In this document: one piece after another, positions 28,181 through 37,547 of the stretch
How positions within the stretch are numbered: the stretch's first letter is position 1
How the letters are laid out: each line of letters opens with the position of its first letter
DNA from: Actinokineospora inagensis DSM 44258
GTDB taxonomy: Bacteria > Actinomycetota > Actinomycetes > Mycobacteriales > Pseudonocardiaceae
DNA length: 64,000 nt
Direction of reading: 5' to 3'
Assembly: GCF_000482865.1 (NCBI RefSeq)
Contig: NZ_AXWW01000031.1
Coordinates: forward strand, 1-64,000
The notes under the pieces: generated by a model
Databases searched by the model: none
Seen by the model: the letters and a program-made list of their open reading frames with translations, nothing else
Told to the model about the DNA's origin: nothing
Position numbers and translations under genes: made by a program

Positions 28181-28193
28181 TCCACAGTGGACT
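28181..28193. other. Palindromic AGTCCACTGTGGA motif, copy at a gene end
   Basis: TCCACAGTGGACT overlaps the TAG stop of the hybrid-kinase gene. The identical 13-mer occurs at 48463-48475 and a 12-base match (GTCCACTGTGGA) within the DUF255 gene near 14984. Confidence 0.4.
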
Positions 28194-31100
28194 ATATTGC
28201 GATTCGCATGTGGACGGTCGTGCCGTCCGGGCCGGGGGCGATGTCGAGCGTGTCGGCCAGCGCGCGCATCATGCTCAGGCCGCGACCGCGGTGGTCGGTG
28301 CGCGCGGCGGTCGACGGGTGCCAGCGGCCGGAATCCGCGATGCTCAGGTGCAGGTCGGAGACGGTGGCCTCGGCGTGCAACCGGACCGTGCCCGGCTCCA
28401 CGCCCCGGTAGCCGTGTTCGACGGAGTTGGCGCAGGCCTCGTCCACCGCCATGAGCGCGTCCTGGGCGGTGGACGGCGGGATGTCCGCGCGGGCAAGCCA
28501 GTCGCGCAGCGCGGCGCGGGTCACCGGGAGCTGGTCCGCGACGGCGGGGAAGGTCAGGTCCAGTGGCCCGGGGTGCCGGTAGAGCAGGACGGCGACGTCG
28601 TCCTCGTAGCCCGCGTCCGGTGCCAGCCGGGTCATCACGTGGTCGGCGAGGTCGGCCAGCCGCAGGTCACCACCTTCCGCGACGACCTCCCCGGCCACCC
28701 GCATGCCCTCGGTCAGCGCGACGCGCCTGCGTTCCACCAGGCCGTCGGTGTACATCAGCAGGGTGGACCGCGGCGGCAGCGCGCGGTGGGCCTCGGGGCG
28801 GGTGAAGCCCGGCCGGACGGCCAGCGGGGTTGACGCCGCTTGGTCGAGCATGGATGTCGTGCCATCTGGGGTGGCGAGGACGGCAGGCGGGTGACCGGCG
28901 CTCGAATAGGTGAGCACCCCGGTCTCGCGGTCGAGCACCCCGCAGAACACGGTGGTGCAGATGGCGCCGGGAACCTTCGCGGCGAAGTCGTCGAGGGCCA
29001 TCAGGGTGCGGCCGGGCCCGAGGTCCTGCAGCAGCAGGGCCCGGCAGGCGCTGCGCAGTTGCCCCATGACGGCCGCCGCCCCGATCCCCCGACCGACGCA
29101 GTCACCGACCACGATCCCGATGCGCCCGTCCGGCAGCGCCGCCGTGTCGTACCAGTCGCCACCGACCTCGACCGGGCGGGCCGCGGGCTCGTAGCGCACG
29201 GTGAACCCGGCGGGCACGTCCGCCGGACCGAGGATGGCGCGCTGCAGCTCGATGGCGGTCTCGCGCTGCTGGTCGATCTGGTGCACCCGGGCCAGCCCGG
29301 GACCGAGGTGGCCCGCCAGCAGCGCCAGCAGCAACTCGTCCTGGTCGGTGAACGGCCGCCGCGGGTCGAGGTCCAGCCACAACACCATCGGGCCCGCCGG
29401 GTGGTCCAGCGTGACGTGGACGCCGCCGTCGCCCGCCGCGGGCACCAGGTTCGGCCGCAGGCACAGCTTGACCAGTTCGTCGCGCCGCCGCTCGCTCAGG
29501 TCGTCCCACCCGAGGTCCGGGTCGGTACCGGTGAACAGCGGCACCGACGCGTCGGCGCGGATCACCGCGAGCACCCGCGGCACCTGCCAGAGGTCCTTGA
29601 ACTGGGCGAGGACGACCGCGAGGGCCTCCGCCAGGCTGGTCGCCTCGGACAGCGACACGCTCAGCGCCGCGAGCGCGGAGTCGCGCTGGACGGCGTGGTG
29701 CTCGGTCGTGACGTCCCGCAAGGTGCCCACGGTGACGGTCCGCCCGGTGTCCGGGTCGCGCACCCGGTTGACCGTGGCCCGGACCCACAGCCGGTGGCCG
29801 TCCCGGTGCGCCACCGGGACGGCCGGGATCGCGGACAGCTCACCCCCCGCGCCGTCGAGCAGGCGGCCGAACGCCGCGCTGACCTGCTGGTGGCCCTGCG
29901 GGTCGGCGAGCTCGTCCGGCCACCACGGGTGCGGGGCGGGGTAGGGGAGGCCGTCCGGGCCGTAGCCGAGGATGTCGGTGAACGCGGCATTGGCCTGGAC
30001 CACCGCGCCGTTCTCGTCGCAGACGAAGAACCCCTCCTGCAGCGAATCGATCAGCGCCGCGCGCCAGCGCGAGTGGTGGTCGCGCAGCCGGGCCAGCCGC
30101 ACGCTGGTCCGGACCTTGGCCAGCAGCTCCGCCGCCGCGAACGGTTTGACCAGGTAGTCGTCGGCGCCCGCGCGCAGCCCGTCGACCGAGGCCTCCTGCC
30201 CGGCGCGGGCGGAGAGCAGCAGCACCGGGACGGCCGCGGTGCGCGGGTCGGCGCGCAGCGCGGCGACCAGGGCGAGGCCGTCGAGCTCGGGCATCATCAC
30301 GTCGCTGACGACCAGGTCCGGTGGCGTGGCCAGGATCGCGGCGAGCGCCTGGGCGCCGTCGTCGGCCGTTCGGGTCCGGTACCCGGCGCCGGTGAGCAGC
30401 CGGGTGAGGTATTCGCGCATGTCGGCGTTGTCGTCGGCGACCAGGACCGTCGCGGGCGCCACATCCGACGACGCGGCATCGGACGCGCTGGGCGGCACCG
30501 GCTCGTCGACCCGCTCACCGGGCAACCAGCGCAGCGCCTCCTGCACGTAGGGGGCGGCCGAGGTGTGCGTGACGGGTGGTTCGGCGTCGACGGTCTCGGT
30601 GGCCAGGTGGGTGGCGCCGAACGGGAGCCGGATGGTGAACGCGGTCCCCACGCCCTCGGTGCTCTCCGCCGTGATGGTCCCGCCGTGCAGGCCGACCAGT
30701 TCGCGGACCAGGGCGAGCCCGATACCGCTGCCCTCGTTCGACCGGGACCGGGTGTTCTCGATGCGGTGGAACCGCTCGAACAGCCGGGGCACCTCGCCCG
30801 CCGGGACCCCGACACCGGTGTCGGCGACGACCACCTCGGCGTGCGCCCCGTCGGCGCGCACCGCCACCGAGATCGAGCCCGCGAAGGTGAACTTCACCGC
30901 GTTGCCGAGCAGGTTGAACAGCACCTTCTCCCACATGCCCCGGTCGACCAGCACCGGTTCGGGCAGCGCCGGGCAGTCCACCCGCAGCTCCAGCCCGGCC
31001 CGCTCGACGGCCGACCGGAACACGCCCGCCAACTCCGCGGTGACGGCGGCCAGGTCGACCGGTTCGTACCGCGCCCGCATCCGCCCGGCCTCGATCCGGG

Positions 31101-32271
31101 AGAAGTCCAGCAGTGAGTTCACCAGCTTGCCCAGCCGCAACCCGTTGCGGTGCACCAGTTCCAGCTCGCGCCGCAGCTCAGGGCCCGCCGTGCCGAGCAG
31201 GTCCTCGACCGGGCCCATGATCAGCGCCAGCGGGGTGCGGAACTCGTGCGAGATGTTGGCGAAGAAGGCGGTCTTCGCCCGGTCCAGCTCGGTCAGCTCC
31301 TCGGCCCGCCGCTGCTGCGCCCGGTAGCTGCGCGCGCTGGCCAGACCGGCGGCGAGGTGCCCGGCGACCAGTTCGACGAACCCCCGGTAGCCCTCGTCGA
31401 TCGGCCGGTAGCGGTTCAACCCGGCCACCAGGAACCCGGACGGCGTGCCACCCTGCTGGCGCAGCGGCACCGCCAGCGCCCGGGTGGGCGGCAGCGCCCA
31501 GGGACCCCGGGGCGGGTGGTCGAGGTGGTCCAGCGCGACGAGCACCGATTCGCCCCGCGCCAGTTCGGCGGTCGGCCAGGTGTCCGGGGGAGGGGTGTTC
31601 CCTGGCCAGGTGGAGCCTGCCTGCCGGGTGCTGCCGTCGTCGTCGACCAGGTAGACCAGGGTGAACGGCAGGTCGGCCCGGTTGCGGTCCAACTGCGCGC
31701 ACGCGAAGGCGAGCGCCTCGTCCTCGGTGCGCACCGCGCTCGGGTCCGACCCCAGGTCCCGCAACGTCGCCATCCGCCGCTCACCGATGACCTTGTCGGT
31801 GTCCTCGCTGACCACGCACAACATCCCCGCGACCGCGCCCGCGTCGTCGCGCACCGGGCTGTAGGAGAACGTGTGGTAGGTCTCCTCCGAGAAACCCGAT
31901 CGTTCCAACAGGAGCAGCAGCGACGCGTCCCAGGTGGCCTGCCCGGTCGTCAGCACCGTCTCGATGCGCGGTCCGATGTCCGGCCAGATCTCCGCCCACA
32001 CCTCGCGGGCGGGCTTGCCCAGCGCCCACGGGTACTTGCGGCCCAGCGTGTCCCGCCGGTAGGCCGCGTTGCAGAAGAACGTCAACCCCGGGCCCCACGC
32101 CAGCCACATCGGGAACCGCGATGCCAGCAGGATGCTCACCGCGGTGCGCAGGCTCTGCGGCCAGGTCGCGGGCTCACCCAGCGGCCCCGCCGCCCAGTCC
32201 ACCGCGGCGAGGTCGGCGCCCACCTCCGGATCAGCGGCGAACACGTCAACCGGCGAACCCGGGCTCCCCAA
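28192..32271 (-). CDS. Hybrid sensor kinase / PP2C phosphatase, 1,359 residues
   Basis: Domain order: a PAS-like N-terminus (about 1-165), GAF-like (about 170-320), HisKA with H342 in ANISHEFRTPL and its ATP-binding domain (to about 570), receiver with D657 in LVVSDVMMPELDG, PAS (about 750-870), GAF-like (about 880-1020), SpoIIE/PP2C phosphatase (about 1040-1230; GGDWYDTAALPDGR, GDCVGRGIGAAAVM, SSAGHPPAV, YTDGLVERR) and an RsbW-like anti-sigma kinase domain (about 1240-1359; AVDEACANSVEHGYRG). It therefore combines a phosphorelay with a partner-switching phosphatase/kinase pair that in the family controls anti-sigma-factor antagonists. No membrane segment is seen. The start is a TTG with AAGGGAAA 11 nt upstream; GTG 32244 is a possible alternative. 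Confidence 0.9.
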   Translation of the reverse strand: MGSPGSPVDVFAADPEVGADLAAVDWAAGPLGEPATWPQSLRTAVSILLASRFPMWLAWGPGLTFFCNAAYRRDTLGRKYPWALGKPAREVWAEIWPDIGPRIETVLTTGQATWDASLLLLLERSGFSEETYHTFSYSPVRDDAGAVAGMLCVVSEDTDKVIGERRMATLRDLGSDPSAVRTEDEALAFACAQLDRNRADLPFTLVYLVDDDGSTRQAGSTWPGNTPPPDTWPTAELARGESVLVALDHLDHPPRGPWALPPTRALAVPLRQQGGTPSGFLVAGLNRYRPIDEGYRGFVELVAGHLAAGLASARSYRAQQRRAEELTELDRAKTAFFANISHEFRTPLALIMGPVEDLLGTAGPELRRELELVHRNGLRLGKLVNSLLDFSRIEAGRMRARYEPVDLAAVTAELAGVFRSAVERAGLELRVDCPALPEPVLVDRGMWEKVLFNLLGNAVKFTFAGSISVAVRADGAHAEVVVADTGVGVPAGEVPRLFERFHRIENTRSRSNEGSGIGLALVRELVGLHGGTITAESTEGVGTAFTIRLPFGATHLATETVDAEPPVTHTSAAPYVQEALRWLPGERVDEPVPPSASDAASSDVAPATVLVADDNADMREYLTRLLTGAGYRTRTADDGAQALAAILATPPDLVVSDVMMPELDGLALVAALRADPRTAAVPVLLLSARAGQEASVDGLRAGADDYLVKPFAAAELLAKVRTSVRLARLRDHHSRWRAALIDSLQEGFFVCDENGAVVQANAAFTDILGYGPDGLPYPAPHPWWPDELADPQGHQQVSAAFGRLLDGAGGELSAIPAVPVAHRDGHRLWVRATVNRVRDPDTGRTVTVGTLRDVTTEHHAVQRDSALAALSVSLSEATSLAEALAVVLAQFKDLWQVPRVLAVIRADASVPLFTGTDPDLGWDDLSERRRDELVKLCLRPNLVPAAGDGGVHVTLDHPAGPMVLWLDLDPRRPFTDQDELLLALLAGHLGPGLARVHQIDQQRETAIELQRAILGPADVPAGFTVRYEPAARPVEVGGDWYDTAALPDGRIGIVVGDCVGRGIGAAAVMGQLRSACRALLLQDLGPGRTLMALDDFAAKVPGAICTTVFCGVLDRETGVLTYSSAGHPPAVLATPDGTTSMLDQAASTPLAVRPGFTRPEAHRALPPRSTLLMYTDGLVERRRVALTEGMRVAGEVVAEGGDLRLADLADHVMTRLAPDAGYEDDVAVLLYRHPGPLDLTFPAVADQLPVTRAALRDWLARADIPPSTAQDALMAVDEACANSVEHGYRGVEPGTVRLHAEATVSDLHLSIADSGRWHPSTAARTDHRGRGLSMMRALADTLDIAPGPDGTTVHMRIAI

Positions 32272-32373
32272 GTCGGCTTTCCCTTCATCCCGCGGCCGCC
32301 GACCACCTACCGACGACGCCTCAACAATCGCAGCCCACAGCCCCGCACGCGAGCCGCGGATCGCCCGTCAAGG

Positions 32374-32673
32374 CTAACTCCGCTCGGCCCAACCGCGGTC
32401 GGGGGCGGCGTGGCGGACTCGTCGTCTCGGCGCCAGCAGCGAGAGCGTCGCGCACGCCATGCCGACGAAGGTCAGCCACGGGGCGGTCGCCAGGGTGCCG
32501 ATGGCCGCGCCGAGCACGCCCAACGAGGCCAACGACAGCCGCGTGATCGGGTCCGGCGGCTCCGGGTCCGGTTCCTTGAGCATCGACACGAGTTCGGGGG
32601 CTTCCACGCCAAGGTGGACGGCGATGTCGTCGAGTCTGCGCTGCTCTCGTCTGTTCAGGGCTCGGCGGTTCAC
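32374..32673 (-). CDS. DUF3040 small membrane protein
   Basis: 99 residues; LNRREQRRLDDIAVHLGVEAPELVSML matches the cytoplasmic head of DUF3040 proteins, followed by two hydrophobic segments (about 44-80). The GTG start has AAGGAGGTCAGCC, an almost ideal ribosome-binding site. It lies 102 bp upstream of the hybrid-kinase gene on the same strand. Function unknown. Confidence 0.8.
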   Translation of the reverse strand: MNRRALNRREQRRLDDIAVHLGVEAPELVSMLKEPDPEPPDPITRLSLASLGVLGAAIGTLATAPWLTFVGMACATLSLLAPRRRVRHAAPDRGWAERS

Positions 32674-32832
32674 GGCTGACCTCCTTGCTCGGGCGGGCCC
32701 GCGACGACCGGCAGCGAGCGCGGTGGGTGACCGGCCGACGGCGCGAACGTGCTCCCTGCCTTGTGATCGAGATACCCGGTCCGCGCGCCCGGCACACGCC
32801 CGATCGCGGTTCGGTTGATCCGGTCGCCCCGG

Positions 32833-34107
32833 TCAGCAGGTGATCAAGAGCGCCAGGAGCGCCGTGCAACCGGCCACGGAGGTGTTGTTCGCGGGGGCCG
32901 GGTCCGCCGGTTTGCCACCGGTGATCGCGGCCGACGCGTCGAACCGGCCGAGAGCGAGCAGACCAACCGTCGTCCGGATGGCGTAACGGGTGCTGCCGCC
33001 CGCGGCGAGGGAGCCGACCGGGCACGTGACCTGGCTACCGGCGGCCGTGCAACCGGTGGTGGCGGAGGAGGCGGTGACGTTGGTGGGCAGGGTGAGGGTG
33101 ACGGTGGCCGAGTTCAGCGTGCCGGGCCCGTTGTTGGTCACGTCGATCGTGTAGTCGACGCGGCTGCCGGAAGCCGGGGCGGCAGCGGTGAGCTTCACGG
33201 CGGCGTCGGCGGGCGGCACCGCGACAGCCCAGTCGCTGACCATGAACGAGGTTTCGGCACCGCCGGGGGAGGCGGCCAAGCGGGTACGGCCGGTGCCGTC
33301 GGGCTTGACCGTGTACACGCTGTGCTCGGCGGGAACGGTGAACGCGATCGCGGTGCCGTCCGGCGACCACTGCGGGGCGTACTCGCGCGCGCCAGTGGTG
33401 AGTGTGGACAGTCCCGTGCCGTCGGCGTTGACCACATCGGTGCGGATGAGGCCGAGGGCGAACAGGGTGAACGCGATCTTCACCCCGTCCGGGGACCAGT
33501 CCGGGTGCCAGGCACTGGTGTAACTGGTGTTGTTCGTCAACCGGGTCGGGTTCGTGCCGGTCAGGTCCGACACCCACAGGTTCGGGTTGCCCAGCCCGGT
33601 CGGCGGCGCGACATAGGCGATCCGCTTGCCGTTCGGCGACACAGCCGGATCCCAACCGGTGATGCCGGTGGACACGCGCCCGGTGCCATCCGCCTTGACC
33701 GAGACAATGGCCCGATCGTGGTTCGAGTAGTAAACCCGCCCATCCGGCCCCCACGAGATGATCGGCGCCACCAGCCCGCCGTCAACCACCCCGTCCGTGC
33801 CGACCTGGACCAGCCCACTCCCATCCGGGTTCACCACCCACACCTGCAGACTCCCGGACCGGCTGCTGACGAACGCGATCTTCGCCCCGTCCGCCGCCGC
33901 CACCGGCGAAGTGTCGTAGGCGACGTCGTTGGTCAGCCGCACCCGGTCCGTGCCGTCCACGTTCACCGAGTAGATGTCGAAGTCGTCCTGGTAGTAGATC
34001 TTCCCGTTCCCCCCGCCGAACGCCGCCGAAGCCCCCGGCGCCCACACCGCCCCGGCCAGCACCCCAACCAGCACGCCAACCACAACCCTGACCCCGACAC
34101 GTGACAT
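32833..34107 (-). CDS. Secreted PD40 beta-propeller protein with DUF11-like domain
   Basis: 424 residues. A signal peptide (about 1-28, ending near APGASA|AFG) is followed by a six- or seven-bladed TolB-like propeller (about 30-320) with repeated PDG and DGT(G/D)R motifs (NVDGTDRVRLTND, NPDGSGLVQVG, KADGTGRVSTG, WSPDGVKIAF, WSPDGTAIAF). The C-terminal 100 residues form a DUF11/CARDB-like beta domain (YTIDVTNNGPGTLNSATVTLTLP) with paired Cys. Such proteins bind partners outside the cell; no enzyme motif is visible. The ATG at 34107 is supported by GAGGGAG and by the signal peptide. Confidence 0.83.
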   Translation of the reverse strand: MSRVGVRVVVGVLVGVLAGAVWAPGASAAFGGGNGKIYYQDDFDIYSVNVDGTDRVRLTNDVAYDTSPVAAADGAKIAFVSSRSGSLQVWVVNPDGSGLVQVGTDGVVDGGLVAPIISWGPDGRVYYSNHDRAIVSVKADGTGRVSTGITGWDPAVSPNGKRIAYVAPPTGLGNPNLWVSDLTGTNPTRLTNNTSYTSAWHPDWSPDGVKIAFTLFALGLIRTDVVNADGTGLSTLTTGAREYAPQWSPDGTAIAFTVPAEHSVYTVKPDGTGRTRLAASPGGAETSFMVSDWAVAVPPADAAVKLTAAAPASGSRVDYTIDVTNNGPGTLNSATVTLTLPTNVTASSATTGCTAAGSQVTCPVGSLAAGGSTRYAIRTTVGLLALGRFDASAAITGGKPADPAPANNTSVAGCTALLALLITC

Positions 34108-34259
34108 GGCCCCGACTCCCTCACGACTGGCGGATCGACCACCAACGTAGAAGAAACCCCCACCACCCCGACATCGCTCGATCGAGTACCCGGGTCGCCC
34201 CCGGCCGGGACTGCAAAGAAGTCTATGCAAAGGGTTCTTGTCAGTCTAGGTTGAGCCCG

Positions 34260-34841
34260 GTGACCGACGAACCCGAGTCGAAGCGGCTCGACGTGGGTGG
34301 GCTGCGCGCGCTCGCGCACCCGCTGCGGCTACGGCTGCTGGAGTTGCTGCGGTTGGACGGCCCGGCGACCGCCACCCGGCTGGCCGAGCGGGTCGGGGGG
34401 AACACCGGCAACATCAGTTGGCACCTGCGCCAGCTCGCGGCGGCCGGGTTCATCGAGGACCACGAGGAGCGCGGTACCAAGCGGGAGCGCTGGTGGCGGG
34501 CCTGCCACCAGTACACCAGCGTGCACGACGCCGATTTCCCGGCGGACCCGGAGATCCGTTCGTCCCTGTTCACCTTGATGACGCAGAACCTGGCCAGGCA
34601 GATGCGGCGGGCCGAGGAGTTCCTGCAAGAGGACTGGGACGAGGCGTGGCGCGCGGCCGCCGCGATGGGGCACTGGGTGCTGCGGCTGGACCCGGACGCG
34701 CTGCTGGCGCTGGGCCACGAGATCACCGCCGTACTCGAACGGCACGAGGCGCTGTCCCGGGAAGCTCCCCGGGAGCCGGGGGTCGAAGACGTGATCTTCC
34801 AGCTCCAGGTGTTCCCCCGGCGACGGGCGGACGAGGCATGA
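34260..34841 (+). CDS. ArsR-type helix-turn-helix regulator
   Basis: 193 residues. A winged helix (about 10-95; LRALAHPLRLRLLELLRLDGPATATRLAERVGGNTGNISWHLRQL) is followed by a helical C-terminal domain with no metal-binding Cys pair. The stop overlaps the next start (ATGA), so it is coupled to the MFS transporter that follows and probably regulates the pair. The GTG at 34260 is preferred; a TTG at 34251 is in frame. It is divergent from the PD40 gene. Confidence 0.85.
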   Translation: MTDEPESKRLDVGGLRALAHPLRLRLLELLRLDGPATATRLAERVGGNTGNISWHLRQLAAAGFIEDHEERGTKRERWWRACHQYTSVHDADFPADPEIRSSLFTLMTQNLARQMRRAEEFLQEDWDEAWRAAAAMGHWVLRLDPDALLALGHEITAVLERHEALSREAPREPGVEDVIFQLQVFPRRRADEA

Positions 34842-36112
34842 CCGAACCCGCGGCGACTGGGATCGGGGTATTGCGCAGTCGGACCTTCCGGTTGTTCTGG
34901 GCGGGTGAGACCACCAGCAAGTTCGGTAGCGCGATGACCGTGGTCGTGCTGCCGCTGGTCGCCGTCGACACGCTGCACGCGAGCACGTTCCTGGTCGGGG
35001 TGCTGCAGGCGGCGGCGTGGATACCGTGGCTGGCCATCGGGTTCCTGGTGGGCGCCTGGGTTGATCGGGCGTCCAGGTGGCGGGTGATGCTGCTCAGCGA
35101 CATAGCGTCCGCGCTGGCGTTCGCGTCGGTGCCGGTGGCCTGGTGGCTCGGCGTGCTGACCATGTGGCACCTGCTCGCCACCGCGCTCGTCGCCGGGGTG
35201 GCGTCGGTGTTCTTCTCCACGGCCTACAGTGCGTACCTGCCCGTACTGCTGCCCGGCGCCGACCTCGGCGCGGCGAACAGCAGGTTGCAGGGCACGGAGA
35301 AGGCCGCGCAGGTGGCGGGCCCCGGCATCGGTGGGGTGATCGCCCAACTCCTGGGCTCGGTCGGCGTGCTGTTGATCGATGCCCTGACCTTCGTGGTGTC
35401 CGCGGTGTGCCTACGTTTCCTTCGTGTGCCCGAACCGCACGTCCAGGCTGACGCCAGTGGTGCGAGGCCAGGTCTGCTGACGGAGATCGGTGCCGGTGTC
35501 CGTTTCTTGTGGACGGATGGCTACCTGCGTTCGCTCAGCCTCTACGCGGCCGGGTCCAACCTGGCGGCGGGCGCGTTGCAGGCCGTGCTGGTGGTCTTCC
35601 TGGTCCGCGAGGTCGGGTTGCCGCCCGCCGCCATCGGCATCCTGCTCGGCGGCATCGGCGTCGGCGGCATCCTCGGCGCGCTGGCCGCCGCCCCGCTGGC
35701 CCGCCGGTTCGGCACCGCCCGGACGATCATCCTCTGCGAACTGGTCGCGATGCCGTTCGCGCTGCTCATCCCGCTGACCGGTACCGGTTTCGGGGTCGTG
35801 TTCCTGCTCGTCGGCGGCGCCGTGGTGAGCGCGGGCATCGTGCCGCCCAACGTGATCAGCGCGACCTTCGTCCAGACCTACTGCCCGGACGGCATGATCG
35901 GTCGGGTCTCGGCAGGCATGCGGGTGGTCAACTTCGGCACCCTGCCGCTGGGTGCCCTGCTCGGCGGTGCGCTCGGCGACTCCCTCGGTACCCGGACCAC
36001 GATGTGGATCATCGCGGGCACCCTCGTCGCGTGCATCGCTCTCCTGCTGTGCGGACCGGTGGGCCGGGTACGCGACCTGCCCAGCAGGCCGCAACCCCTA
36101 CCGCGTGCGTGA
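34838..36112 (+). CDS. MFS transporter coupled to the ArsR-type regulator
   Basis: 424 residues with about 12 membrane segments; FRLFWAGETTSKFGSAMTVVVLPL is a typical first-helix sequence of MFS_3/MacAB-like macrolide exporters. ATG overlaps the preceding stop. Probably an efflux pump controlled by its neighbour; the substrate is unknown. Confidence 0.86.
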   Translation: MTEPAATGIGVLRSRTFRLFWAGETTSKFGSAMTVVVLPLVAVDTLHASTFLVGVLQAAAWIPWLAIGFLVGAWVDRASRWRVMLLSDIASALAFASVPVAWWLGVLTMWHLLATALVAGVASVFFSTAYSAYLPVLLPGADLGAANSRLQGTEKAAQVAGPGIGGVIAQLLGSVGVLLIDALTFVVSAVCLRFLRVPEPHVQADASGARPGLLTEIGAGVRFLWTDGYLRSLSLYAAGSNLAAGALQAVLVVFLVREVGLPPAAIGILLGGIGVGGILGALAAAPLARRFGTARTIILCELVAMPFALLIPLTGTGFGVVFLLVGGAVVSAGIVPPNVISATFVQTYCPDGMIGRVSAGMRVVNFGTLPLGALLGGALGDSLGTRTTMWIIAGTLVACIALLLCGPVGRVRDLPSRPQPLPRA

Positions 36113-36263
36113 CATGGCTTGATCTCCGTGGCGGCCGGGAGCGGGCAGTTGGCTCAACTGTCGCTCGTGGACCGTGTCGTCGCTGCCGGACCCAGTCGGC
36201 ATGGCGAGTGGTGGTGGCGGCTGGGTGCGGGACAATGGTGGTGGCTCGACGTTGGGAGGAGTC

Positions 36264-36782
36264 ATGGTGGTTTACGCCGGTCCGCGCTGGCTCACGGCTG
36301 CTCGTGGGGTGCTGGCCCTGGTGTTCGGCCTGCTCGCGATTCTGCTTCCCGGGTTGACGCTCGTCAGCCTGGCGGTCGTCTTCGGTGTGTATGCCCTGGT
36401 CGGTGGTGTGGTCGCGGCGGTCGCGGCGGCTGGGACGAGGGTGCGTGGGCCGTACCTGTGGGAGGCGGTCGTCTTGATTGTGACCGGTGTCGTCACGCTT
36501 GTGTGGCCGGGTGTCACGATTCTGGTGCTGGTGACAGTGCTGGGCATCTGGTCGATCGTGTCCGGTCTGGGGCAGTTGGGGTTCGCGTCCCGTGCTTTGC
36601 GTGAACACCGGGCGGCGTGGCTTGTTTTCCTGTCGGGCGCGTTTGGTGTGTTGTTCGGGATTCTGGTGATCGCCCGGCCGTCTGCGGGAGTCGCCGTGAT
36701 CGCGTTCTTGATTGGGCTTTACGCGATCCTGCACGGGGTCATGCTGTTGGCGCTCACATATGTCACGCGGCGGGTGGGGTAG
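36264..36782 (+). CDS. HdeD-like DUF308 membrane protein
   Basis: 172 residues with six hydrophobic segments (starting RGVLALVFGLLAILLPGLTLVSL; each pair ends in a GLxxLxxP-like turn), the pattern of the DUF308 family of acid-resistance protein HdeD. The ATG at 36264 is preceded by GGGAGGAGTC. Its stop codon is directly adjacent to that of the converging gene. Role in this organism unknown. Confidence 0.85.
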   Translation: MVVYAGPRWLTAARGVLALVFGLLAILLPGLTLVSLAVVFGVYALVGGVVAAVAAAGTRVRGPYLWEAVVLIVTGVVTLVWPGVTILVLVTVLGIWSIVSGLGQLGFASRALREHRAAWLVFLSGAFGVLFGILVIARPSAGVAVIAFLIGLYAILHGVMLLALTYVTRRVG

Positions 36783-37235
36783 CTATTTCTCGCATGCCAC
36801 GCCGTCGTGGTCCTTGTCGAGCGCGGCGCGGTAGCCGGGGTCGCCTTGGTGGAGGGGCGCGGCGCCTGCGGCCTTGGCTTCGGTGCAGTTCTTGTAGTAG
36901 GCCTGCGCGGGTTTGGCGACTTCCGGCTCCGCGGCCTCAACGGTCGTCACCGGGGCGGCTGGAACCGTGGTGACCGGCGGTGGTTTCGGCGCGGCGGTCG
37001 TGGTGGTGGGTGCCACTGTTGTCACCTTTGCCACTGTTGTCACCGGCTGGGCGGCGGCGCTGGTGATGTCAGCCGGGGTGACCACAACTGTTGTCGCAGG
37101 TACGTTCGCCACGGGCTGTACTGGCTGGGTGGGATTTCGCGGACTTCCGGCGATCCCGGCGATCACGATCAATGCCACGAGTCCGGCGCCCGCTACCCAC
37201 AGCCACTTGAGCCTGAGATTGCGCCACCACCGCAT
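36783..37235 (-). CDS. Membrane-anchored Excalibur calcium-binding domain protein
   Basis: 150 residues: an N-terminal anchor (about 8-30), a long Pro/Thr/Val-rich linker (about 35-105, TTVxP repeats) and a C-terminal Excalibur domain with YYKNCTEAKAAGAAPLHQGDPGY and the loop DKDHDGVACEK. Excalibur domains bind calcium at the cell surface; their exact role is unknown. The ATG at 37235 is chosen because AAAGGGG is 9 nt upstream; the ATG at 37244 would touch that site. Confidence 0.85.
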   Translation of the reverse strand: MRWWRNLRLKWLWVAGAGLVALIVIAGIAGSPRNPTQPVQPVANVPATTVVVTPADITSAAAQPVTTVAKVTTVAPTTTTAAPKPPPVTTVPAAPVTTVEAAEPEVAKPAQAYYKNCTEAKAAGAAPLHQGDPGYRAALDKDHDGVACEK

Positions 37236-37547
37236 CGCGCTCATCCCCTTTGTCCGAAGACGGAATTGTGCTGATGGGATCGTGTGTCTTTTGCGGTCTG
37301 TTACCGGGTGATCGGCCGGTGACCCGCGTGCCCAGGTCGGGCCGGTGGCGCTTCAGCTACTTGGCGGTGGTGTGTCCCATCGAGGTCGGGACATTTGTCG
37401 CTGGGATGGGTTAGGGTGGTGGTGGCTGCCAGGGAGCCACCGGTCCGCGGGAATGGGCTCAGCCCACCTGGCTCGCGCACCGCGTGTCACCATTGTTCTC
37501 CTTTCGGCCCGAGGACGCGGACATCGGGCGGACGAGAGGAGATCGTC
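37236..37547. other. Divergent intergenic region of 312 bp
   Basis: No gene or strong promoter seen. It holds one inverted repeat, TGTCCC at 37373-37378 and GGGACA at 37388-37393, nine bases apart, which could be an operator for the ankyrin-like gene. Confidence 0.4.

Noticed and set aside
28840-31116. Open frame of 758 codons on the + strand
   Set aside because: Antisense shadow of the hybrid kinase gene, whose many domains are unmistakable on the - strand.
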